Part shown: piece after piece, positions 5,720 through 12,309 of the stretch | Numbering within the stretch: the stretch's first letter is position 1 | Layout of the letters: each line of letters starts with the position of its first letter | Made by a program: the position numbers and the translations under genes | The notes under the pieces: model-generated | Seen by the model: only the letters and a program-made list of their open reading frames with translations | What the model was told of the DNA's origin: nothing | Databases searched by the model: none | From: an uncultured Candidatus Melainabacteria bacterium | Lineage (GTDB): Bacteria; Cyanobacteriota; Vampirovibrionia; Gastranaerophilales; Gastranaerophilaceae | DNA: 12,492 bases | Reading direction: 5' to 3' | Assembly (NCBI GenBank): GCA_934675225.1 | Contig: CAKUQA010000013.1 | Coordinates: forward strand, 1-12,492

Positions 5720-6442
5720 ATGAAAAATTGTTATAGACTAGGTTTTTCTTTGGCTGAAATTTTAATAACAATAGGGATAATTGGGATTATTGCAGCAATT
5801 ACTATACCGTTTTTAATCCAAAATTATCAAAAATACATTACCGTAAATCGTCTGAAAAAGGAGTATTCTGTCATAAGTAATGCATTTGTTACTTCGCAAG
5901 AAGAAAACGGAGAGATGAATACTTGGGGAATGACTGCTATGGGTTCTGTAAATGATGGACCTAAAGTACTTGTTCCGTTTTTTCAGAATTATATAATAAA
6001 ATACTTAGATATCGTTGATGATTGTGGGTATAATTGTAAAAAACAGACCAAAGTTAAACGATATAGACTAAATGGAATGGATTGGAATTGGGATGATTAT
6101 TTTTATTATATAATTTATCTGAAAGATGGAAGTGTTGTCGCTTTTATGGTTGATAACGATTCTGTTGTTTGGAGTTATGTTAAAATTTTTGTTGACATAA
6201 ATGGTGATAGAGGTCCAAATGTCTCAGGAAAAGATGTTTTTACGATACTTTTGGACCCAAATGGTAATTCTGCTATAAAGTTATATGGAATAGGTACAAT
6301 AAAATACTCAAAAAACAGGAATAGTTTATTGGGTAATTGTAGAGAATGTTGCAGTAAAACAGCAGGAGACTATGCCGGAGATTTCTGCAGCGGACTAATC
6401 CAGTATGACGGCTGGAAAATTTCAAAAGATTTTCCTTGGTAG
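5720..6442 (+). CDS. Prepilin-like (type IV pilin/pseudopilin fold) surface or secretion protein
   Basis: A 240-residue class III signal protein. The short leader MKNCYRLG ends in glycine, and cleavage before F9 by a PilD-type peptidase gives mature FSLAE with the conserved Glu5, followed by a hydrophobic helix to about residue 33 (ILITIGIIGIIAAITIPFLI). The globular part is rich in aromatics and aspartate and contains DINGDRGPN (159-167), a loop resembling calcium-binding loops of pseudopilins. Six cysteines lie outside the leader (C102, C106, C207, C210, C211, C223), probably disulfides once exported. It ends in DGWKISKDFPW, an ending I associate with a large pilin-like paralogue family in Gastranaerophilales (memory, not searched). 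No other pilus or type II secretion gene is nearby. It stands alone under a strong promoter overlapped by an operator and facing an XRE gene, so it is probably switched on conditionally. Confidence 0.88.
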   Translation: MKNCYRLGFSLAEILITIGIIGIIAAITIPFLIQNYQKYITVNRLKKEYSVISNAFVTSQEENGEMNTWGMTAMGSVNDGPKVLVPFFQNYIIKYLDIVDDCGYNCKKQTKVKRYRLNGMDWNWDDYFYYIIYLKDGSVVAFMVDNDSVVWSYVKIFVDINGDRGPNVSGKDVFTILLDPNGNSAIKLYGIGTIKYSKNRNSLLGNCRECCSKTAGDYAGDFCSGLIQYDGWKISKDFPW

Positions 6443-6493
6443 AAAATTCATTTATTACTAGTATTCTATAACTTAATTTTACTTGCCAATAAG

Positions 6494-8995
6494 TTACTGT
6501 AACAAAGCTTTATCCAATTTTCTTTTATAGAATTCTGTATTAATATTCAGATTTTCTCCAATATCAAGGAGCATTTCAACAAAACGTTTGTTAGTTGATT
6601 TTTTATTTTTAAACGCTTCTGAATCTATTATTTCTCCAATTTTGTGATAAATTTTTGCAAAATATATGTTTTGTGCTTCTGCAATATCTACTTGTAGCTC
6701 AAGTTTTCGAATATTATCGAAAATTTCCAAAACAACGTCAGCTTGTTGAATTTCAAAACTATGAACCAATCTGTTTATGTTTTGCAAAATCTTTTTGCTG
6801 AATACTATATTAGATTGAGTTTTGTCGAGTTGAATATCTATTTTTTTAGCTTCATAGTTAATATCAGTTGCTTGTTGAATAAGGTCATCCTCTACAAAGC
6901 CGCTGGAATGAACAACAATATCATTGAATTTGTGACTAAGTGCATAAGCTGCAGATATTTTAAATTCATCAGGAATTTTAAGTCCAAGCCCTTGTAGATG
7001 GTAAATAGAACCTTTTCCTTCATCATACATTTCTTGGTATGTTTGAGAGAATTTTTCTAATTTACCTTTTAGCAGAATTTGAAGAATTTTTCTTCTTTCT
7101 TCAATAAATATATCTTTTAATGTGAAATATTCTTTGCCGAAATATTCATCAAGAGCACGAATAATTTCAGTTAAAGTATTCATTGTATATATTTTTATTA
7201 GATTTGTTTTTATTCTGTTAAATTCTGCATCATCGGAATATTCTTTAATTGAACAGTGGAAATCTCCACCTGCATACTGCATCAAAGCAAACATTACATT
7301 GGATTTTTGTAATGTGATTTTTGATTGAATTTCAATATGGCCGACAACAAATGTTGATAAGCCTTTTTGTACTTTTTTGTATGCTTTTCTTGTAATTGTA
7401 TAGCAATAAACGTTTTCTTCATCCTCAAAATCTTGGTAAAGAGAAGATAATGCCCATAAACTTGCTATTTGTTTAATTGTTATAATTGAAGGTTTAACAA
7501 ATCTTTCAAATATGTCTTTCCCGTTTCCATATTCAGGAATATTACTTTTTGCTTCAGATAAAATTTCTAAGAATTTTTCTTCAAAGTTTTTATCTGTAAA
7601 TTTAGCTGCAAGTTGCATAGCGCGTGCAGCATATTTCATTATTTGTACTGTTTCAATACCTGAAATTTCAGAGAAAAACCATCCGCAACTTGTATACATA
7701 AGCATAGCTTGGCGTTGAATTTCTAATAACTCCATAGCTTTTACTTTATCTTCGTCACTTAAGTCCGGTTTGAAATTATCTTGTTGGAATTTTTTTACAT
7801 TCATTTCATTTCTATCTAAAATGACATCAATGTATTTGTTACGTACATCCCAAATATTGTCAAAATATTTGGAACCTTCTGTTTCAAAAACGGTGATAAG
7901 TTCGTCTCTTAAATAATCTAAAGCATTTCTAAGTGGTTTACGCCATTTTTGATTCCATCCAGGATGTCCGCCTGTTGAACATCCGCAATCTTCTTTCCAT
8001 CTGCCAACACCATGGAAACAACTCCAACTTGATGCTTGCTTGATATCTACTTCGCAATTGCTTCTGTATTTATCTAAATATTCTGCATAGTTTGTAATAG
8101 TGAAACCTTCGTCTTTTGCTTTAATTTTTAAAACGTATGATAAAGCCATATCGCCAAATTTTGTGTGGTGTCCATAACTTTCACCATCAGTAGCAATATT
8201 TATTAATTGAGGATAGTCTCTGCAATCAGAAATTCCTTCTTTTAGACGTTTGATAAATCTGTTTCCATCCTTTAAAAGTTCGTCAAAAGCTACAGAACGA
8301 GAAATAGCACCATCATAGAAAAATAAATCAATATATTTTTCAGGGGCCGATTTTATATAATATCTGTAAGAACGCGCAGGATCGATATTTCCCCAGCTAA
8401 CATCTTGCCAATCATTGTCGCCTTCTTTTCTATATTTTAGAGCTTGATATGGAGAAAGAACTGTAAATTTAATACCATTTTCTACTAAAAGTCTAAGAGT
8501 ATCATCATCAACAGCTGTTTCTGCCAACCACATACCTTCCGGCTTTCTGCCAAAACGGTATTCAAAATCTCTAATCCCCCATTTTATTTGGGTTTGTTTA
8601 TCATGTTCGTTTGCAAGTGGCATAATAATATGGTTGTACACTTGAGCTATTGCATTTCCGTGTCCGGAATGTTCTGAAACACTTTCGATATCTGCTTTAA
8701 TAATTCTTTCGTAAGTAAGAGGCGCAAAATGTTCCATCCAAGATAAAAGAGTTGGTCCAAAGTTGAAACTCATATATTCATAGTTGTTTACGACATCAAG
8801 AATTCTATTTCTGTTATCTACGATTTTTGATACAGAATTTGGGTTGTAACACTCTTTATTAATTCTTTCATTCCAATCGTGGAATGGTAATGCACTGTCT
8901 TGAAGTTCTATTGCTTCAAGCCAAGGATTTTCTCTTGGGGGTTGATAAAAATGTCCGTGAATTGTTAGAAATATATCATTTTTTTTATTGCTCAT
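6494..8995 (-). CDS. Glycoside hydrolase family 57 enzyme with DUF3536 C-terminal region
   Basis: Predicted alpha-glucan-active enzyme (amylase, 4-alpha-glucanotransferase or branching-type; the exact reaction is not decidable here), cytosolic since no signal peptide is present. The N-terminal GH57 barrel shows HGHFYQPPRENPW (13-25), the EHSGHGNA block (108-115), MWLAETAVD (155-163) with candidate nucleophile E159, and ATDGESYGHH (268-277) with candidate acid D270. The conserved block SSWSCFHGVGRW, CGCSTGGHPGWNQ (C337, C339) at 322-348 marks the DUF3536-containing subgroup. The remainder to residue 833 is the helical DUF3536 region. Start ATG at 8995 is supported by GGAG at 9003-9006 (7-nt spacer). 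The upstream secreted-protein gene ends 28 bp before it, so the two may share a transcript. It is convergent with the pilin-like gene, and no clear terminator lies between. Likely role: glycogen or storage glucan turnover. Confidence 0.88.
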   Translation of the reverse strand: MSNKKNDIFLTIHGHFYQPPRENPWLEAIELQDSALPFHDWNERINKECYNPNSVSKIVDNRNRILDVVNNYEYMSFNFGPTLLSWMEHFAPLTYERIIKADIESVSEHSGHGNAIAQVYNHIIMPLANEHDKQTQIKWGIRDFEYRFGRKPEGMWLAETAVDDDTLRLLVENGIKFTVLSPYQALKYRKEGDNDWQDVSWGNIDPARSYRYYIKSAPEKYIDLFFYDGAISRSVAFDELLKDGNRFIKRLKEGISDCRDYPQLINIATDGESYGHHTKFGDMALSYVLKIKAKDEGFTITNYAEYLDKYRSNCEVDIKQASSWSCFHGVGRWKEDCGCSTGGHPGWNQKWRKPLRNALDYLRDELITVFETEGSKYFDNIWDVRNKYIDVILDRNEMNVKKFQQDNFKPDLSDEDKVKAMELLEIQRQAMLMYTSCGWFFSEISGIETVQIMKYAARAMQLAAKFTDKNFEEKFLEILSEAKSNIPEYGNGKDIFERFVKPSIITIKQIASLWALSSLYQDFEDEENVYCYTITRKAYKKVQKGLSTFVVGHIEIQSKITLQKSNVMFALMQYAGGDFHCSIKEYSDDAEFNRIKTNLIKIYTMNTLTEIIRALDEYFGKEYFTLKDIFIEERRKILQILLKGKLEKFSQTYQEMYDEGKGSIYHLQGLGLKIPDEFKISAAYALSHKFNDIVVHSSGFVEDDLIQQATDINYEAKKIDIQLDKTQSNIVFSKKILQNINRLVHSFEIQQADVVLEIFDNIRKLELQVDIAEAQNIYFAKIYHKIGEIIDSEAFKNKKSTNKRFVEMLLDIGENLNINTEFYKRKLDKALLQ

Positions 8996-9023
8996 CTCTT
9001 AACTCCAAAATAAAGTGGTTAGT

Positions 9024-9527
9024 TTACTTGTTTTCGTCTTTAGGTTTTGTACTTACTACTGTGAATTTATCAACATCCATCCAAGGATCTCCGAGTGCAG
9101 TTGAAAATACTTTTCCCTGAAATTCAACAATATCACCGGAATTTAAGTCGATATGTTTTTCAGCTTCAGTTCTGTTTAAAAATATTTTCAATTCAGATAA
9201 TGGAATGTTGTGATCGTAGACATCAGGTCTTTGAATAAGGAATGAGATATATTTTTCAGAACTTCTCATCGCAGGTTTATAATCTAATCCGAGAGTTGCA
9301 AATTTATCGAATTTAGCTCTGATTTTAACGTTTTTATTAAGGTAAAAGTTTGGGCGAGCAACTAAATCTAATGGATTTACCGTTATATATGATTTAACAG
9401 CAGAATTTTGAATTTGGTTTGTTGCACTTGTGTTAACGAGAGTATAGTTGTTAGAAGTAGCAGCAAATGCGTTAAGCCCAAGTGTTATGGCTAAAATTAA
9501 TATTAAACTCTTTATTTTATTATTCAT
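9024..9527 (-). CDS. Small secreted or lumenal protein of unknown function, possible OB-like fold (167 aa)
   Basis: Not assigned to a named family. A clear Sec signal peptide (basic KIK, hydrophobic SLILILAITLGLN, then AFA-A cleavage near residues 21-23) directs export. No lipobox cysteine is present, and the whole protein has no cysteine. After an N/T/S-rich stretch the mature part (about 48-160) is strand-rich: NKNVKIRAKFDKF, EKYISFLIQRPDVYD, SGDIVEFQGKVFS, DPWMDVDKFTVV. The phrase order 'introduce a modified strand, GDIVEFQGKV, DPWMDVDKF' resembles OB-fold (tRNA-anti-like) proteins, an impression only. ATG at 9527 has a good ribosome site (GAGGG, about 10 nt upstream). It precedes the GH57 gene by 28 bp on the same strand, but one is exported and the other cytosolic, so joint function is doubtful. 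Confidence 0.8.
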   Translation of the reverse strand: MNNKIKSLILILAITLGLNAFAATSNNYTLVNTSATNQIQNSAVKSYITVNPLDLVARPNFYLNKNVKIRAKFDKFATLGLDYKPAMRSSEKYISFLIQRPDVYDHNIPLSELKIFLNRTEAEKHIDLNSGDIVEFQGKVFSTALGDPWMDVDKFTVVSTKPKDENK

Positions 9528-9561
9528 AAAGATTGTCCCTCTCTTAATTATCTACAACATT

Positions 9562-9589
9562 ATTTTAGCACACATTTTAAAATTTGTAA
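9562..9589 (-). promoter_or_regulatory. Possible promoter for the secreted-protein/GH57 pair
   Basis: Reading leftwards, TTACAA (9584-9589), a 16-bp spacer and TAAAAT (9562-9567). The -10 is good and the -35 poor. It lies 34 bp before the ATG at 9527. Confidence 0.3.
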
Positions 9590-9635
9590 CTACCCGAACA
9601 AATAATTTTTATATAAAAATAAAAATGCATTTAGC

Positions 9636-9664
9636 TTGCCAATGTATTGATTTTGTGGTATTCT
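9636..9664 (+). promoter_or_regulatory. Predicted promoter of the PEP-carboxykinase-fold gene
   Basis: TTGCCA (9636-9641), a 17-bp spacer and TATTCT (9659-9664); 5/6 and 4/6 matches. It would give a leader of about 50 nt. Upstream is an AT-only stretch (9601-9623) that could act as an UP element. Confidence 0.45.
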
Positions 9665-9683
9665 AATACTCGGTTAATGTATT

Positions 9684-9712
9684 TTTTACACTAAATAAAG
9701 TGTTTAGTAAAA
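9684..9712 (+). promoter_or_regulatory. Leader hairpin just before the ribosome site of the PEPCK-fold gene
   Basis: TTTTACACTAAA (9684-9695) pairs with TTTAGTAAAA (9703-9712) with a 2-nt bulge and a 7-nt loop. It ends immediately before GGAG (9713-9716). An alternative pairing ACACT/AGTGT (9688-9692 with 9699-9703) is mutually exclusive. It could modulate translation, but AT-rich stems are weak evidence. Confidence 0.3.
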
Positions 9713-9722
9713 GGAGAAGAAT

Positions 9723-11372
9723 ATGGCTACAAAAGAATTTTTTACTAATTCTGAAGAATTGAAAAAGCTCATGTCAGCTGCACGTGCTACAATTACGGCA
9801 CCGTTTTTTGGAAATAATGTAGAAGAAATTAAATCTGTTTCAGAAGCTTATAAGTTGGCAAAAAATAGCCCAGGGACAATCGAATTAACGGGAATGCCTG
9901 TTTATAAACCTGAAAAAATCGGTTTGCCTCAAGGCGCAAATCAATTGTTGTTTAATGACGGTACTGTTGTTGGACGTTGCGCCGCTGCTAGAAAAATTGT
10001 AGGAGAACCGAATTGTGATTTAAAATATTTATTACCTATTATCAGAGAAGCGGTTTATAACACTAGAGATAGGTTGTTATATAGAACCGAAGCTGTCGTT
10101 GGGCTTGATAAAGACTATATGATTAAAGCTCATTTATTAATTCCGGAAGGCTTTGAAAATATTATGTATTCTTGGATGCTGAATTTCCAATACATTAATG
10201 AAGCTTACGCCAATATGTATGCTGATTCCAGAGAATTACCGGAAGGTGATATTTTTGTATTCTCAGATCCTGATTGGTCTCATCCGGATTTCCCTTACGG
10301 ATTAACATTCTTTGATCCGGAACATAATTGTGCGGCAATTTTAGGGATGAGATACTTTGGAGAACATAAAAAAGGTACTCTTACTTTAGCGTGGGGATGT
10401 GCCGCACGTAACGGTTACGCTTCTTGCCATGGTGGTATGAAACGTTATAATTTGGATGAAGGCAAATCATTCCAAGTTGCTGTATTCGGACTATCAGGTT
10501 CCGGAAAATCTACAATCACTCATGCGAAACACAATAACAAATATAATATTACGGTTTTACATGATGATGCGTTTATTATTAATGTCCATGATAAGTATTC
10601 AATAGCTCTTGAGCCTGCTTATTTTGATAAAACCGCAGATTACCCGATTGGTTGTGATGATAATAAATTTATTCTTACGCAACAAAATGCCGGTGCTATT
10701 GCTTTAGCTGACGGAAAGGTTGTTTCCGTAACAGAAGATATTCGAAATGGTAATGGGCGTGCAGTTAAATCAAAATTATGGTCGCCAAACAGAGTTGACA
10801 GAATTAATGAACCTATCAATGCTATTTTTTGGTTGATGAAAGACCCGACAATTCCGCCTGTTTTGAAGTTATCGGGAGCATCTTTGGGCTCTGCTATGGG
10901 GGCAACGTTGGCAACAAAACGTTCTTCTGCAGAAAGACTTGCTGCAGGTGTTGATCCAAATGCTTTAGTTGTAGAACCTTATGCTAATCCGTTTAGAGTT
11001 TATCCGTTGGAAGTTGATTATACAAGATTTAAACAACTTATTGAGGATGGAGTTGATTGCTATATTTTAAATACTGGTGAATTTATGGGAACAAAGGTGA
11101 AACCTGCTCATACGCTTGGAATTATAGAAGCTATTGTTGAAAAACGAGCTAATTTCCATAAATGGGAAAATTTCTCTGATATTGAAATTATGGATGTTGA
11201 AGGTTTTGAAACATCTTTTGCAAATAAGGAATACGCTGAACAGTTTGTAGCTCGTATGAATGATAGAATTTCTTTTGTAAAATCAAGAGAAACAGAAAAA
11301 GCAGGTATTGACAAGTTACCGTCTGATGCGCTAGAAGCTTTGGAAGCAGTTGTAAAAGAAGTTAAAGCATAG
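9723..11372 (+). CDS. PEP-carboxykinase-fold protein (divergent ATP-type PEPCK)
   Basis: Best explained as ATP-dependent phosphoenolpyruvate carboxykinase or a close relative: oxaloacetate + ATP to PEP + CO2 + ADP, cytosolic. The 549 residues are near the ATP-PEPCK length (about 530-540). The fold markers are in order: HGGMKR (236-241) in the place of the metal/substrate AGEMKK block, the P-loop GLSGSGKST (256-264; classic enzymes have GLSGTGKTT), LHDDAF (279-284) for the kinase-2 GDDEH block, and NGNGRAVKS (342-350) for the conserved arginine region, followed by the AIFWLMKD and GATLATKRSSAE blocks. The usual N-terminal TGRSPKDK signature is absent; VVGRCAAARK (82-91) may be its equivalent. 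The start is certain: GGAG at 9713-9716, 6-nt spacer. It is monocistronic between its own promoter and the hairpin at 11401. I withhold the symbol pckA because it is divergent from the canonical family. Confidence 0.78.
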   Translation: MATKEFFTNSEELKKLMSAARATITAPFFGNNVEEIKSVSEAYKLAKNSPGTIELTGMPVYKPEKIGLPQGANQLLFNDGTVVGRCAAARKIVGEPNCDLKYLLPIIREAVYNTRDRLLYRTEAVVGLDKDYMIKAHLLIPEGFENIMYSWMLNFQYINEAYANMYADSRELPEGDIFVFSDPDWSHPDFPYGLTFFDPEHNCAAILGMRYFGEHKKGTLTLAWGCAARNGYASCHGGMKRYNLDEGKSFQVAVFGLSGSGKSTITHAKHNNKYNITVLHDDAFIINVHDKYSIALEPAYFDKTADYPIGCDDNKFILTQQNAGAIALADGKVVSVTEDIRNGNGRAVKSKLWSPNRVDRINEPINAIFWLMKDPTIPPVLKLSGASLGSAMGATLATKRSSAERLAAGVDPNALVVEPYANPFRVYPLEVDYTRFKQLIEDGVDCYILNTGEFMGTKVKPAHTLGIIEAIVEKRANFHKWENFSDIEIMDVEGFETSFANKEYAEQFVARMNDRISFVKSRETEKAGIDKLPSDALEALEAVVKEVKA

Positions 11373-11400
11373 CTTTTAACTTATTAATATTAAATTTTGG

Positions 11401-11436
11401 AACAGGTAGGTTTACAATCTTGAATCTACCTGTTTT
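11401..11436 (+). terminator. Terminator hairpin after the PEPCK-fold gene, overlapping the next promoter
   Basis: AACAGGTAGGTT (11401-11412) pairs with AATCTACCTGTT (11423-11434), 12 bp with one G-T pair and a 10-nt loop, then a short TTTTAT tract. The U tract is short, so termination may be partial. The 3' arm also holds the next gene's -35. Confidence 0.65.
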
Positions 11437-11448
11437 ATATGCTATAAT
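11420..11448 (+). promoter_or_regulatory. Promoter of the 11474 gene with extended -10
   Basis: TTGAAT (11420-11425), a 17-bp spacer and a perfect TATAAT (11443-11448) preceded by TGC (extended -10). The expected start is about 11455, leaving a leader of only about 20 nt with the ribosome site in it. Confidence 0.72.
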
Positions 11449-11457
11449 CGAATTCAA

Positions 11458-11464
11458 GAGAGGA
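11458..11464 (+). promoter_or_regulatory. Ribosome binding site deciding the start at 11474
   Basis: GAGAGGA lies 9 nt before ATG 11474. A longer frame from a TTG at 11420 would begin inside the -35 element, upstream of the predicted transcription start, so it is rejected. Confidence 0.8.
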
Positions 11465-11473
11465 TTGGTTTTT

Positions 11474-11947
11474 ATGTTTAGTAAAAAGAGTGCCATGTCA
11501 ACTATGGGTTATGCTATTGTTTTGGTAATTATTTTGGGAGTTGTGATGATTATTAGTGCACCAATGCTTATGAATAAATATAAAGGTGACAAAAATTCAG
11601 CTAATAATGATAAAAATTATAATGAAGAAAGATACTCTGATGGAAGTGATTCTCGACAGGATTATGATAAAGAGCGTGATATGGAACGTTATAATAATGA
11701 TAATAATATTAATTCAACAGAAGTTGTTGAACAATTAAGGCTGCTTGAAGATAGAATGAATTCAAGGATGAATAATCTTGAAGCCAAACAATCTCAAAGA
11801 CCGTCAGGGCAGGTTGCTTCGGATAGATATGTTTGCTCTATTGAAGGAAATGTTGATAATGATGGCAACGTTATTCCGATAGATGGTATGAACTTAGAAG
11901 ATGTTAAAAGGAAAAAAATCGTATTTGTATGTGAATATAACAGATAG
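11474..11947 (+). CDS. Single-helix membrane protein with D/N/R/Y-rich linker (157 aa), unknown function
   Basis: Not recognised. From the ATG at 11474 there are 157 residues. A short basic N-terminus (MFSKKSAMSTMG) precedes one strong membrane helix at about 13-33 (YAIVLVIILGVVMIISAPML), followed by NKYKGDK, giving an N-in, C-out bitopic protein. It is not a prepilin: no Glu5-type residue follows a leader glycine. Residues 38-80 are a disordered stretch dominated by D, N, R, E and Y. Residues 82-107 form a charged heptad-like helix (STEVVEQLRLLEDRMNSRM), a likely coiled coil for oligomerisation. The end holds a small domain framed by two cysteines, C121 (RYVCSIEGN) and C153 (IVFVCEYNR), which may pair outside the membrane. 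It is monocistronic with a strong extended -10 promoter and a strong terminator, suggesting high expression. An envelope role is inference. Confidence 0.82.
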   Translation: MFSKKSAMSTMGYAIVLVIILGVVMIISAPMLMNKYKGDKNSANNDKNYNEERYSDGSDSRQDYDKERDMERYNNDNNINSTEVVEQLRLLEDRMNSRMNNLEAKQSQRPSGQVASDRYVCSIEGNVDNDGNVIPIDGMNLEDVKRKKIVFVCEYNR

Positions 11948-11974
11948 GATTATGTATATAGTTATGTGATATGT

Positions 11975-12011
11975 AGCAAAAAAGTTCGGTTTATAACCGA
12001 ACTTTTTTGCT
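11975..12011. terminator. Strong bidirectional terminator (17-bp perfect hairpin)
   Basis: Arms 11975-11991 and 11995-12011 are perfectly complementary around a 3-nt TAT loop: core GTTCGGTT/AACCGAAC flanked by six A and six T. It ends both the 11474 gene and the convergent ferredoxin gene. Confidence 0.95.
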
Positions 12012-12034
12012 GTTAAATATTTTTTTATTTAAAA

Positions 12035-12211
12035 CTATTCAACTTCGATTGCTGATACAGGGCAAGCTTCTGCTGCTTCTTTAACGCAATCCATATTATC
12101 TGCAACTGCTGCTTCATCAACTTGAGCTGTTCCATCTACTGAAAATACTGCATCGCAAATTGATTCGCAAGCGCCGCATCCGATACAAGAATCGTTTACT
12201 GTTACTGTCAT
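12035..12211 (-). CDS. Small single [4Fe-4S] ferredoxin (58 aa)
   Basis: A low-potential cytosolic electron carrier. From the ATG at 12211 the protein has 58 residues. An upstream in-frame start at 12241 would put the AAGGAG ribosome site inside the gene and is rejected. Cluster ligands are C9, C12 and C15 (CIGCGAC) plus C50 (ACPVSAI), the single-cluster arrangement. Two more cysteines, C19 (SICDAVF) and C42 (DCVKEAA), sit where Thermotoga-type ferredoxins have a disulfide replacing the second cluster. The protein is strongly acidic, as usual for anaerobe ferredoxins. It has its own near-consensus promoter and a strong terminator, so it is monocistronic and probably abundant. The likely partners (pyruvate:ferredoxin oxidoreductase, hydrogenase or similar) are not in the window. 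Confidence 0.95.
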   Translation of the reverse strand: MTVTVNDSCIGCGACESICDAVFSVDGTAQVDEAAVADNMDCVKEAAEACPVSAIEVE

Positions 12212-12220
12212 TTCTACTTT

Positions 12221-12226
12221 CTCCTT
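12221..12226 (-). promoter_or_regulatory. Ribosome binding site deciding the ferredoxin start
   Basis: Perfect AAGGAG on the minus strand with a 9-nt spacer to ATG 12211. Confidence 0.9.
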
Positions 12227-12240
12227 ATAGTTTTTATACA

Positions 12241-12260
12241 ATCGTGAATTTCTTCACAAT
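12241..12260 (-). promoter_or_regulatory. 5' leader hairpin with GAAA tetraloop, ferredoxin mRNA
   Basis: On the minus strand ATTGTGAA pairs with TTCACGAT (8 bp with one G-T pair) around a GAAA tetraloop. The expected transcription start (about 12258) lies at its 5' edge, so the mRNA would begin with a stable hairpin, a layout that protects transcripts from decay. Confidence 0.5.
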
Positions 12261-12264
12261 CTTG

Positions 12265-12293
12265 ATTATAATATAAAAGATTTTAAATTTCAA
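12265..12293 (-). promoter_or_regulatory. Near-consensus promoter of the ferredoxin gene
   Basis: Reading leftwards: TTGAAA (12288-12293), a 17-bp spacer and a perfect TATAAT (12265-12270). This is the best sigma-70-type match in the window. Confidence 0.82.
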
Positions 12294-12309
12294 TTGCATA
12301 AAATAAAAA

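Noticed and set aside
6443..6493. Terminator between the convergent pilin-like and GH57 genes
   Set aside because: Only short AT-rich self-complementary stretches (such as ACTAGT) were found, without a stem plus T run.
6743..7718. Plus-strand short frames inside the GH57 gene
   Set aside because: Antisense shadows of a long gene with family motifs; no start signals.
9605..9620. 16-bp perfect palindrome of A and T upstream of the PEPCK-fold gene
   Set aside because: Palindromes made only of A and T are common by chance in DNA this AT-rich; no second copy or link to a regulator was seen.
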